DNA of 64,000 nucleotides, taken from Patiria miniata. Its lineage: Eukaryota; Echinodermata; Asteroidea; Valvatida; Asterinidae. The position numbers and the translations under genes were made by a program. Numbering within the stretch: the first letter of the stretch is position 1; every line of letters begins with the position of its first letter. The notes under the pieces were generated by a model. That model was not told the DNA's origin. It worked only from the letters and a program-made list of their open reading frames with translations, and did not search any database. Below, one piece after another: positions 23,201 through 36,000 of this stretch. The stretch is from the NCBI RefSeq assembly GCF_015706575.1, contig NW_024037056.1, forward strand, positions 14,025,176 to 14,089,175, given 5' to 3'.

Positions 23201-26200
23201 CTAACCCCTTGCATTTTTTGTCAATTTTGGTCAAAAAATGAAATTGCTCGAAACTTCATGGAAAGACTCCTAAGGGACCCTGGAACACATTCCAACTTGA
23301 TTTATGGACAGATATATCAATACAAAAAAAAATAATATTTTGGCCAATTTTCATAAAAAATGTAAGGCTAACCCCTTGCATTTTTTGTCAATTTTGGTCA
23401 AAAAATGAAATTGCTCGAAACTTCCTGGAAAGACTCCTAAGGGACCCTGGAACACATTCCAACTCGATTTAGGGACAGATATATCAATACAAAAAAAATA
23501 ATATTTTGGCCAATTTTCATAAAAAAATGTAAGGCTAACCCCTTGCATTTTTTTCATTTTTGGCCAAAAAATGAAATTGCTCGAAACTTCATGGAAAGAC
23601 TCCTAAAGGACCCTGGAACACATTCCAACTTGATTTAGGGACAGATATATCAATACAAACAAAATAATATTTTGGCCAATTTTCATAAAAAATGTAAGGC
23701 TAACCCCTTGCATTTTTTGTCAATTTTGGTCAAAAAATGAAATTGCTCGAAACTTCATGGAAAGACTCCTAAGGGACCCTGGAACACATTCCAACTCGAT
23801 TTAGGGACAGATATATCAATACAAAAACAAATAATATTTTGGCCAATTTTCATAAAAAATGTAAGGCTAACCCCTTGCATTTTTTTCAATTTTGGCCAAA
23901 AAATGAAATTGCTCGAAACTTCATGGAAAGACTCCTAAGGGACCCTGGAACACATTCCAACTCGATTTAGGGACAGATATATCAATACAAACAAAATCAT
24001 ATTTTGGCCAATTTTCATAAAAAATGTAAGGCTAACCCCTTACATTTTTTTCAATTTTGGCCAAAAAATGAAATTGCTCGAAACTTCCTGGAAAGACTCC
24101 TAAGGGACCCTGCAACACATTCCAACTCGATTTAGGGACAGATATATCAATACAAAAAAAATAATATTTTGGCCAATTTTCATAAAAAAATGTAAGGCTA
24201 ACCCCTTGCATTTTTTTCAATTTTGGCCAAAAAATGAAATTGCTCGAAACTTCCTTGAAAGACTCCTAAGGGATCCTGCAACACATTCCAACTTGATTTA
24301 GGGACAGATATATCAATACAAAAAAAATAATATTTTGGCCAATTTTCATAAAAAATGTAAGGCTAACCCCTTGCATGTTTTTCAATTTTGGCCAAAAAAT
24401 GAAATTGCTCGAAACTTCATGGAAAGACTCCTAAGGGACCCTGCAACACATTCCAACTTGATTTAGGGACAGATATATCAATACAAAAAAAATAATATTT
24501 TGGCCAATTTTCATAAAAAAATGTAAGGCAAACCCCTTGCATTTTTTTCAATTTTGGCCAAAAAATGAAATTGCTCGAAACTTCCTTGAAAGACTCCTAA
24601 GGGACCCTCGAACACATTCCAATTCGATTTAGGGACAGATATATCAATACAAAAAAATAATATTTTGGCCAATTTTCATAAAAAATATAAGGCTAACCCC
24701 TTGCATTTTTTGTCAATTTTGGTCAAAAAATGAAATTGCTCGAAACTTCCTGGAAAGACTCCTAAGGGACCCTGGAACACATTCCAACTCGATTTAGGGA
24801 CAGATATATCAATACAAAAAAATAATATTTTGGCTAATTTTCATAAAAAATGTAAGGCTAAAAATGTAAGGCTAACCCCTTACATTTTTTTCAATTTTGG
24901 CTAAAAAATGAAATTGCTCGAAACTTCCTGGAAAGACTCCTAAGGGACCCTGGAACACATTCCAATTCGATTTAGGGACAGATATATCAATACAAACAAA
25001 AATAATATTTTGGCCAATTTTCATAAAAAATGTAAGGCTAACCCCTTGCATTTTTTTCAATTTTGGCCAAAAAATGAAATTGCTCGAAACTTCCTTGAAA
25101 GACTCCTAAGGGACCCTGGAACACATTCCAACTCGATTTAGGGACAGATATATCAATACAAAAAAAATAATATTTTGGCCAATTTTCATAAAAAAATGTA
25201 AGGCTAACCCCTTGCATTTTTTTCATTTTTGGCCAAAAAATGAAATTGCTCGAAACTTCATGGAAAGACTCCTAAAGGACCCTGCAACACATTCCAACTT
25301 GATTTATGGACAGATATATCAATACAAAAAAAATAATATTTTGGCCAATTTTCATAAAAAATGTAAGGCTAACCCCTTGCATTTTTTGTCAATTTTGGTC
25401 AAAAAATGAAATTGCTCGAAACTTCATGGAAAGACTCCTAAGGGACCCTGGAACACATTCCAACTCGATTTAGGGACAGATATATCAATACAAAAAAAAT
25501 AATATTTTGGCCAATTTTCATAAAAAAATGTAAGGCTAACCCCTTGCATTTTTTTCATTTTTGGCCAAAAAATGAAATTGCTCGAAACTTCATGGAATGA
25601 CTCCTAAAGGACCCTGGAACACATTCCAACTTGATTTAGGGACAGATATATCAATACAAACAAAATAATATTTTGGCCAATTTTCATAAAAAATGTAAGG
25701 CTAACCCCTTGCATTTTTTGTCAATTTTGGTCAAAAAATGAAATTGCTCGAAACTTCATGGAAAGACTCCTAAGGGACCCTGGAACACATTCCAACTTGA
25801 TTTAGGGACAGATATATCAATACAAAAACAAATAATATTTTGGCCAATTTTCATAAAAAATGTAAGGCTAACCCCTTGCATTTTTTTCAATTTTGGCCAA
25901 AAAATGAAATTGCTCGAAACTTCATGGAAAGACTCCTAAGGGACCCTGGAACACATTCCAACTCGATTTAGGGACAGATATATCAATACAAAAAAAATAA
26001 TATTTTGGCCAATTTTCATAAAAAATGTAAGGCTAACCCCTTACATTTTTTTCAATTTTGGCCAAAAAATGAAATTGCTCGAAACTTCCTGGAAAGACTC
26101 CTAAGGGACACTGCAACACATTCCAACTCGATTTAGGGACAGATATATCAATACAAAAAAAATAATATTTTGGCCAATTTTCATAAAAAAATGTAAGGCT

Positions 26201-29200
26201 AACCCCTTGCATTTTTTTCAATTTTGGCCAAAAAATGAAATTGCTCGAAACTTCCTTGAAAGACTCCTAAGGGATCCTGCAACACATTCCAACTTGATTT
26301 AGGGACAGATATATCAATACAAAAAAAATAATATTTTGGCCAATTTTCATAAAAAATGTAAGGCTAACCCCTTGCATGTTTTTCAATTTTGGCCAAAAAA
26401 TGAAATTGCTCGAAACTTCATGGAAAGACTCCTAAGGGACCCTGCAACACATTCCAACTTGATTTAGGGACAGATATATCAATACAAAAAAAATAATATT
26501 TTGGCCAATTTTCATAAAAAAATGTAAGGCTAACCCCTTGCATTTTTTTCAATTTTGGCCAAAAAATGAAATTGCTCGAAACTTCCTTGAAAGACTCCTA
26601 AGGGACCCTCGAACACATTCCAATTCGATTTAGGGACAGATATATCAATACAAAAAAATAATATTTTGGCCAATTTTCATAAAAAATGTAAGGCTAACCC
26701 CTTGCATTTTTTGTCAATTTTGGTCAAAAAATGAAATTGCTCGAAACTTCCTGGAAAGACTCCTAAGGGACCCTGGAACACATTCCAACTCGATTTAGGG
26801 ACAGATATATCAATACAAAAAAATAATATTTTGGCTAATTTTCATAAAAAATGTAAGTCTAAAAATGTAAGGCTAACCCCTTACATTTTTTTCAATTTTG
26901 GCCAAAAAATGAAATTGCTCGAAACTTCCTGGAAAGACTCCTAAGGGACCCTGGAACACATTCCAATTCGATTTAGGGACAGATATATCAATACAAACAA
27001 AAATAATATTTTGGCCAATTTTCATAAAAAATGTAAGGCTAACCCCTTGCATTTTTTTCAATTTTGGCCAAAAAATGAAATTGCTCGAAACTTCCTTGAA
27101 AGACTCCTAAGGGACCCTGGAACACATTCCAACTCGATTTAGGGACAGATATATCAATACAAAAAAAATAATATTTTGGCCAATTTTCAAAAAAATGTAA
27201 GGCTAACCCCTTACATTTTTTTCAATTTTGGCCAAAAAATGAAATTGCTCGAAACTTGCTGGAAAGACTCCTAAGGGACCCTGGAACACATTCCAACTTG
27301 ATTTATGGACAGATATATCAATACAACAAAAATAATATTTTGGCCAATTTTCATAAAAAATGTAAGGCTAACCTCTTGCATTTTTTGTCAATTTTGGTCA
27401 AAAAATGAAATTGCTCGAAACTTCCTGGAAAGACTCCCTAGGGACCCTGGAACACATTCCAACTCGATTTAGGGACAGATATATCAATACAAAAAAAATA
27501 ATATTTTGGCCAATTTTCATTAAAAATGTAAGGCTAACCCCTTGCATTTTTTGTCAATTTTGGTCAAAAAATGAAATTGCTCGAAACTTCATGGAAAGAC
27601 TCCTAAGGGACCCTGGAACACATTTCAACTCGATTTAGGGACAGATATATCAATACAAAACAAATAATATTTTGGCCAATTTTCATAAAAAATGTAAGGC
27701 TAACCCCTTGCATTTTTTGTCAATTTTGGTCAAAAAATGAAATTGCTCGAAACTTCCTTGAAAGACTCCTAAGGGACCCTGGAACACATTCCAACTCGAT
27801 TTAGGGCCAGATATATCAATACAAAAAAATAATATTTTGGCCAATTTTCATAAAAAATGTAAGGCTAACCCCTTGCATTTTTTTCAATTTTGGCCAAAAA
27901 ATGAAATTGCTCGAAACTTCCTGGAAAGACTCCTAAGGGACCCTGGAACACATTCCAACTCGATTTAGGGACAGATATATCAATACAAAAAAATATATAT
28001 TTTGGCCAATTTTCATAAAAAATGTAAGGCTAACCCCTTGCATTTTTTTCATTTTTGGCCAAAAAATGAAATTGCTCGAAACTTCATGGAAAGACTCCTA
28101 AAGGACCCTGCAACACATTCCAACTTGATTTAGGGACAGATATATCAATACAAAAAAAATAATATTTTGGCCAATTTTCATAAAAAATGTAAGGCTAACC
28201 CCTTGCATTTTTTGTCAATTTTGGTCAAAAAATGAAATTGCTCGAAACTTCCTGGAAAGACTCCTAAGGGACCCTGGAACACATTTCAACTCGATTTAGG
28301 GACAGATATATCAATACAAAACAAATAATATTTTGGCCAATTTTCATAAAAAATGTAAGGCTAACCCTTTGCATTTTTTGTCAATTTTGGTCAAAAAATG
28401 AAATTGCTCGAAACTTCCTGGAAAGACTCCTAAGGGACCCTGGAACACATTCCAACTCGATTTAGGGACAGATATATCAATACAAAAAAAATAATATTTT
28501 GGCCAATTTTCATAAAAAATGTAAGGCTAACCCCTTGCATTTTTTGTCAATTTTGGCCAAAAAATGAAATTGCTCGAAACTTCCTGGAAAGACTCCTAAT
28601 GGACCCTGGAACACATTCCAACTCGATTTAGGGACAGATATATCAATACAAAAAAAATAATATTTTGGCTAATTTTCATAAAAAATGTAAGGCTAACCCC
28701 TTACATTTTTTTCAATTTTGGCCAAAAAATGAAATTGCTCGAAACTTCCTGGAAAGACTCCTAAGGGACCCTGGAACACATTCCAACTCGATTTAGGGAC
28801 AGATATATCAATACAAAAAAAAATATATTTTGGCCAATTTTCATTAAAAATGTAAGGCTAACCCCTTGCATTTTTTTCATTTTTGGCCAAAAAATGAAAT
28901 TGCTCGAAACTTCATGGAAAGACTCCTAAAGGACCCTGCAACACATTCCAACTTGATTTAGGGACAGATATATCAATACAAAAAAAATAATATTTTGGCC
29001 AATTTTCATACAAAATGTAAGGCTAACCCCTTATATTTTTTTCAATTTTGGCCAAAAAATGAAATTGCTCGAAACTTCATGGAAAGACTCCTAAGGGACC
29101 CTGGAACACATTCCAACTTGATTTATGGACAGATATATCAATACAAAAAAAATAATATTTTGGCCAATTTTCATAAAAAATGTAAGGCTAACCCCTTGCT

Positions 29201-31625
29201 TTTTTTGTCAATTTTGGTCAAAAAATGAAATTGCTCGAAACTTCATGGAAAGACTCCTAAGGGACCCTGGAACACATTCCAACTCGATTTAGGGACAGAT
29301 ATATCAATACAAAAAAAATAATATTTTGGCCAATTTTCATAAAAAATGTAAGGCTAACCCCTTGCATTTTTTGTTAATTTTGGCCAAAAAATGAAATTGC
29401 TCGAAACTTCCTGGAAAGACTCCTAAGGGACCCTGGAACACATTCCAACTCGATTTAGGGACAGATATATCAATACGAAAAAAATTATATTTTGGCCAAT
29501 TTTCATAAAAAATGTAAGGCTAACCCCTTGCATTTTTTTCATTTTTGGCCAAAAAATGAAATTGCTCGAAACTTCCTGGAAAGACTCCTAAGGGACCCTG
29601 GAACACATTCCAACTCGATTTAGGGACAGATATATCAATACGAAAAAAATAATATTTTGGCCAATTTTCATAAAAAATGTAAGGCTAACCCCTTGCATTT
29701 TTTTCATTTTTGGCCAAAAAATGAAATTGCTCGAAACTTCATGGAAAGACTCCTAAAGGAACCTGCAACACATTCCAACTTGATTTAGGGACAGATATAT
29801 CAATACAAAAAAAATAATATTTTGGCCAATTTTCATAAAAAATGTAAGGCTAACCCCTTGCATTTTTTTGTCAATTTTGGTCAAAAAATGAAATTGCTCG
29901 AAACTTCCTGGAAAGACTCCTAAGGGACCCTGGAACACATTCCAACTCGATTTAGGGACAGATATATCAATACAAAAAAAATAATATTTTGGCCAATTTT
30001 CATAAAAAATGTAAGGCTAACCCCTTGCATTTTTTGTCAATTTTGGCCAAAAAATTAAATTGCTCGAAACTTCCTGGAAAGACTCCTAAGGGACCCTGGA
30101 ACACATTCCAACTCGATTTAGGGACAGATATATCAATACAAAAAAAATAATATTTTGGCTAATTTTCATAAAAAATGTAAGGCTAACCCCTTACATTTTT
30201 TTCAATTTTGGCCAAAAAATTAAATTGCTCGAAACTTCCTGGAAAGACTCCTAAGGGACCCTGGAACACATTCCAACTCGATTTAGGGACAGATATATCA
30301 ATACAAAAAAAATAATATTTTGGCCAATTTTCATAAAAAAATGTAAGGCTAACCCCTTGCATTTTTTTCATTTTTGGCCAAAAAATGAAATTGCTCGAAA
30401 CTTCATGGAAAGACTCCTAAAGGACCCTGCAACACATTCCAACTTGATTTAGGGACAGATATATCAATACAAAAAAAATATTTTGGCCAATTTTCATAAA
30501 AAATGTAAGGCTAACCCCTTGCATTTTTTTGTCAATTTTGGTCAAAAAATGAAATTGCTCGAAACTTCCTGGAAAGACTCCTAAGGGACCCTGGAACACA
30601 TTCCAACTCGATTTAGGGACAGATATATCAATACAAAAAAAATAATATTTTGGCCAATTTCCATAAAAAATGTAAGGCTAACCCCTTGCATTTTTTTGTC
30701 AATTTTGGCCAAAAAATGAAATTGCTCGAAACTTGCTGGAAAGACTCCTAAGGGACCCTCGAACACATTCCAACTCGATTTAGGGACAGATATATCAATA
30801 CACAAAAATTCATATTTTGGCCAAATTTCATAAAAAATGTAAGGCTAACCCCTTGCATTTTTTGTCAATTTTGGCCAAAAAATGAAATTGCGCGAAACTT
30901 CCTGGAAAGACTCCTAAGGGACCCTCGAACACATTCCAACTCGATTTAGGGACAGATATATCAATACAAAAATTCATATTTTGTCCAAATTTCATAAAAA
31001 AATGTAAGGCTAACCCCTTGCATTTTTTGTCAATTTTGGCCAAAAAATGAAATTGCGCGAAACTTCCTGGAAAGACTCCTAAGGGACCCTCGAACACATT
31101 CCAACTCGATTTAGGGACAGATATGTCAATACAAAAAAAAATCATATTCTGGCCAAATTTCATAAAAAATGTAAGGCTGACCCCTTGCATCTTTTGTCAA
31201 TTTTGGCCAAAAAATGAAATTGCTCGAAACTTGCTGGAAAGACTCCTAAGGGACCCTCCAACACATTCCAACTCGATTTAGGGACAGATATGTCAATACA
31301 AAAAAAAAAAATATTTTGGCAAAATTTCATAAAAAATGTAAGGCTAATCCCTTGCATTTTTTGTCAATTTTGGCCAAAAAATGAAATTGCTCGAAACTTC
31401 CTGGAAAGACTCCTAAGGGACCCTCGAACACATTCCAACCCGATTTAGGGACAGATATATCAATACAAAATTCATTTTTTGGCCAAATTTCATAAAAAAT
31501 GTAAGGCTATTAACCCCTTGCATTTTTTGTCAATTTTGGTCAAAAAATGAAATTGCTCTAAACTTCCTGGAAAGACTCCTCAGGGACCCTCGAACACATT
31601 CCAACTCGATTTCGAGACAGTTATG
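20205..31625. repeat. tandem satellite, monomer about 166 bp, about 68 copies, with higher-order repeats
   Basis: The unit contains, in order, tgaaattgctcgaaacttc, actcctaagggaccctgg, aacacattccaactcgattt, agggacagatatatcaatac, ataatattttggccaatttt and aaggctaaccccttgcattt. Spacing of equivalent points is about 166 bp (for example 499 bp for three units). Two main variants alternate, one with ttttggtcaaaaaatg and one with ttttggccaaaaaatg. Near-identical blocks recur at 1825 bp (11 units; about 20850-22585 versus 22676-24410) and 2001 bp (12 units; about 23450-25185 versus 25450-27185). Short open frames inside it repeat with the satellite and are not genes. Confidence 0.97.
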
Positions 31626-31756
31626 TCACTAATAGAAGAAATAAAATGTAAAAAAATTCATTATTTTATTGGATATTTCAACCATTTTACTAGGAAACTG
31701 ATGAATACACAAAACCTGATGAACATTTAAAGTGTCAATTTCTTGGACGGGTTGGG

Positions 31757-32030
31757 TAATAATAATAATAACAACAAACATGTTCTTATATAGCGCACAA
31801 CTCCTAGTGACTAGATCGAGGCGCTGTCAAGATGGAACATAGTTAGACTCGATACAGTTCAGTTTTGTGCAATTTCTTGAATGTAGCAGCTGAGGTAGAA
31901 AATCGGATCTTGAATGGAAGATTGTTCCAAAGGCGGGGGCCAATGTAACCGAAGGAACCCCGGCCAACAGATTTAGAGCAGGTAGAGTGTTCAAGGTGAG
32001 TGGATCAAGGATTGATCTAAGTCTACTGTC
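31757..32030 (-). mobile_element. 5'-truncated LINE 3' end (CR1/L2-like) beside the satellite
   Basis: On the minus strand one frame reads GRGSFGYIGPRLWNNLPFKI and continues STSAATFKKLHKTEL, the C-terminus of a CR1/L2-type reverse transcriptase ORF. The tail has gcgctatataagaacatg and an ATT/GTT repeat. Confidence 0.75.
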
Positions 32031-32056
32031 ACGTTGATCTAAGTCTACTGTCACGT
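32013..32056. repeat. 22-bp tandem duplication
   Basis: tgatctaagtctactgtcac plus gt occurs twice in direct succession (32013-32034, 32035-32056). Confidence 0.8.
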
Positions 32057-32424
32057 TGATAAAATGTTATGAGGCTAGAGAGGTACTCTACAACAATTTT
32101 CAAAAAATGTTGCACGTTTACCAAAAACATTGTTCTAAATATCCTATTTTGGGAAAACGTATTAATGTGGCGGCCACAAATGTAGGGCTCCAAATAAAAA
32201 ACACAAACACTGTAACAACTTTCCAACTGTTAGAAAACATATTCAATATATATATCCAACTTCATCAAACTTTATATTCTTGTTTTAAGGCATAATTATT
32301 TCATACAAATTACAGTAGAATGCAGTAAAACAAACAGACACAATGAGGTTCACAAGAGATCCTTTACTAAGGCAGTCGTTCATGGCAGTGTTTTTACTGC
32401 AGAAAGGGTAATGGAATGTTCCCG

Positions 32425-32535
32425 ATTAGCCCCGCCCACCTCTTAGCTAATGGAACGTTCCGGATTAACCCCGCCCACCTCTGGACCATAAGCCCCACCC
32501 ACTTTCTGGCCATAAGCCCCGCCCAGCTTTGGTTT
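32425..32535. repeat. four degenerate 'agccccgcccacc' units
   Basis: ttagccccgcccacc, ttaaccccgcccacc, taagccccacccac and taagccccgcccag follow one another at 20-40 bp spacing. Another copy is at about 34465 (cataagccccaccca). They look like GC-boxes but probably form a small minisatellite. Confidence 0.55.
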
Positions 32536-32745
32536 GTATACATTTCTCACAGTGTTTGGGACTTGGTTTGGCAGGGCTACCATTGTCACCTGACCAAAAG
32601 TCGTGATCTGATTGGTCAATGCACACTTTGATTGACAGGCAGGAAGAGTCCAATATGAAGGACAAGGGGTGTTCATGGTACCCAAATGTTAAACTTAGGG
32701 GTAATCCTTACAGCAATGTAGTACTGTACTTTCCAAAAAATTCTC

Positions 32746-33023
32746 TCAAAGTTCAACGTCATCATCCTCAGTTTGTTTCAGTCGCTGCCAACTTTCGCCC
32801 TCCTGTTGTCCCGCCCCCTCCTTAAGCTCCACCTTCTCCTCAGCCTCAGCTTCATCTTGGTCTAGTTTCTGCCTCTCACAGGGGCACTGCCCTTCCTTCC
32901 AGCATGCCACCTTCCGCTGTATGAATTCCGGAGCCAGCATGACCAGGAAACCGATGAGAATCAATGACCCACCGACAATCTTCCAAGCGCCGAAGGATGC
33001 TTCTCTGAAGAGCGAATCAACAA
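32746..33023 (-). CDS. SLC35F3/4: SLC35F3/4-like, exon 7 (last)
   Basis: Acceptor ttttttggcag, phase-1 entry. Last membrane helix (SLILIGFLVMLAPEF), then a cytoplasmic acidic tail; stop TGA at 32746-32748. Confidence 0.92.
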
Positions 33024-36000
33024 CTGCCAAAAAAATAATAATAATTTGGAAAACCAAATTTTGACTTCATTCTTTTGTCCTCTACAATTGGCTTTTACTC
33101 TTCAGTGAAAATTTACAAGTGCAATGCACTCCGTGCTGTCTGGGCTCCTGCAAAGAAAACAATTCACTAGTTTGCTCTTTCGGGACTTGAACCTGAGAAC
33201 TCCTGCTTACTAGTGCAGACGTCTCACCACTCGACCGCCTAGCCTTGCCGGGGACAGCCGGCTGGTTTGAATGTCTAATATCGGTAGCTCAATATATTTC
33301 AGACAACTCTACTGCATTAACAAATCAATTAAAGTAAAGCAAAGTGATGTACTTTGAATAATGGGTCAATACGACAATTGGGGTTTTTTTTCCAATTTTT
33401 TGTTTTTAATATACTGGGAGAAACTGTTCCAGGGTTTTTTTTTTTGGCTCTTACCTCCATTGAGAGGAATTCCTACGAAGGTTCCCAAGGCGATGAAAAG
33501 CGGAAAGGTAATGGCTATACCGAAGTTGACCAGGAAGTTGAATACTGCAAAAACAAAACAAAAATACAAATCAGTGAAGAACGACAAAGTGAAAAAAAGT
33601 CTTCGGACTAACCAAGTTTCATGTCAGAACTGCTTTAGTCTGGAACTCTCACTATTTTAGCTTAGTCTGGTACCCTGACTGTTTTACGAAACCTTTAAGT
33701 CTTGTGCTCTCACTGTTTTACTTAAAAGTCTGATCACAGACTCAAAATGCTGGATTACTGTGGACATCCATTTAAAGTATGATACCTGAAAGTGCATCGA
33801 TTGTCTCTTATAAGGTCTGGTATCCCGTCTAGGTTCTTACCCAACCCTAAGGTCTGGCACCCTGACTGTTTCACCCACACTTCAAGTCTGGTACCCTGAC
33901 TGTCTTACCTAATCCCAATGTAGCACTCCCACACAGGAAGGTCATAGGCAGGTTGCCCCAGTCCAGTGTCTCCACTTTAGTCAGGTACAGGGTGAGCATG
34001 ATGGGCCAGAAGAAGAGAAGATCGAACAGACCCAGGAGCGATAGGAAGAGAGAGACTTGACCGTAGGATGCCTTGCCGATACAACGGAAAAACAACACCT
34101 GTCGGAAGGGAAATACAAAAATCACAAATATATCCGAAACCCCTCATCATGATGTGTTATTGAACATTTTATAATTTTTGAGCCTGTTATTTTTGGCCCC
34201 AAACTGAGAAAAAAAGACAGGTCAAACGTACCTTGTAAAGAGCGGCACCAACAGATGATCCAAGAGCCAGCACTACTCCCTCTGCGCGACCACCTTCAAA
34301 TCCGTCGGCGTAACACATCAGCACGGTACCCGCAATGGCTAGCACGACGGAAAAACTCTGTATAAGAAACCAAAAAACAGAGAGATTGGTGACAAATGTA
34401 ATTCTTTTTCACCTTACAATTGATCCGCTTCAATACTCCTTCTGGTTTATGGGTGGTTCCCAGTTCGGTCATAAGCCCCACCCATCTTATGCTTACGTAC
34501 ATCTTTAATAGTTTTTGTAACTTGTCACCTGACTATGAAGATGTTCTCTAGTCAGTTGATATACACTTTTTGATTTTGTACAAATCAGTACTTTTGTTCT
34601 AAAAGTCAAAAGGCTTGACGTTACAAACCTAGAAGAGTTTTTCTCAAAGGCAAGATGACATTGGAACAGTGACAAATAAGCAAGAAACATTCAAAGATGA
34701 AAGGAAACTTAGAATAAAATTAGGGGGAAGAGCAACATTTTAAAACAAAGAAAAAAATGTTGTGATTTTTTTTCTGCCTCAACCCTTAAGCTCAGTGAAA
34801 AGTGTATTTTTAGAATACGTTTCTTAAAAAAAAATTAAAACAAGTTCTTTTTTCAAAACAACTTTCTCATGTCATTCTCTAGAAAAGACTTTGTAGGGTA
34901 AGAGACAAGAAAATATTTCTTTAAACAAGATTTATTAAGTCTAAAAATTAATGTGGCCTGACGTTGCGAATTTAGCAAGTTCTTCTTCAGAGGCTAAAAC
35001 AGCCTCTGAAGAAGAACTTGCTAAGTTCGCAACGTCAGGCCACATTAATTTTTAGATTTATATATTTCAGGTCCATCCAGTCAGTAAGCAGTTTGCAGCA
35101 GTCTTACTTTTTTTCAAGATTTATTAAGAAATGAAACAAGAAAGGATGGTGATGGGCCTGACAATGCATTCAAGCAGAACTTTCTGAAGAGAAACTTTCT
35201 TACCTTCGCTGGGATGAGGATGAATTTCTCCTTCAGCCAGATCCACGAGCAGATGTAGACAAAGGCAGTGTTCGTCGCGAAGAGAGCAGTGACGTCCGTC
35301 ACGTGAATGATACCGAGGGCTCGGATGTACATGTAGTTGGTGCCCATCCAGCATACACAGAAAGGGGCGATGTACTTAAAGTAATTTCGAAGCGTCAGAC
35401 CGTTGGCTCCAAATATCTTCTGATCTTCCCTGAAGATCGAAAAAAAGAACAAAATTAAACTGAAGATATTCATAACATTTCTTCTTGGACTCCATTTCAA
35501 AACTTAACTTGCAAATCCGATTCATCAAAGAAACAAAATGTTAAAGTTGAACAGTTGATTGCTGGCTTTAATACCGCAATGCACCACAATTAATGTAACA
35601 ATGTCATGCTTATTATATAGCGCTTTATACCAAAGGTCTCAAAGCGCTTCAAAATTATTACCCCTGTTCATCAGGTCATGAGACCAGTTTTTGCAGCAGC
35701 TCCAGATCAGCGCATTCTGGTCTCTACCTTCACAGGTACCCATTTATACTCCTTGGTGGAGAGAGGCAATCGTAGTAAAGTGTCTTGCCCAAGAACACAA
35801 GCACGATGTTCCCTGTCAGCTGGTCAGGGTTCAAACCCACATACCACAGCACGTGAGTCAAACACCGTAACCATTGCACCACAGAGCTCCATCAACTTAC
35901 TTTTTTGAACTGGTTTTTTTTTTTTATAATGTACTTAAGTATAGCTCTTCAACCATACGTGGTGAAACAAATCTTTAAAAAAATCGCAAGAATAGCATTA

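Noticed and set aside
20548-31357. Repeated open frames of 60-120 codons within the satellite (for example containing KKMQGVSLTFF)
   Set aside because: They recur with the monomer, change frame from unit to unit because about 166 bp is not a multiple of three, and have no family signature.
20205-31625. CENP-B box in the satellite
   Set aside because: The nearest stretch (cttcctggaaagactcc) does not keep the required core bases.
20205-31625. CRISPR array
   Set aside because: Units are about 166 bp, contiguous and without unique spacers, in a eukaryotic context.
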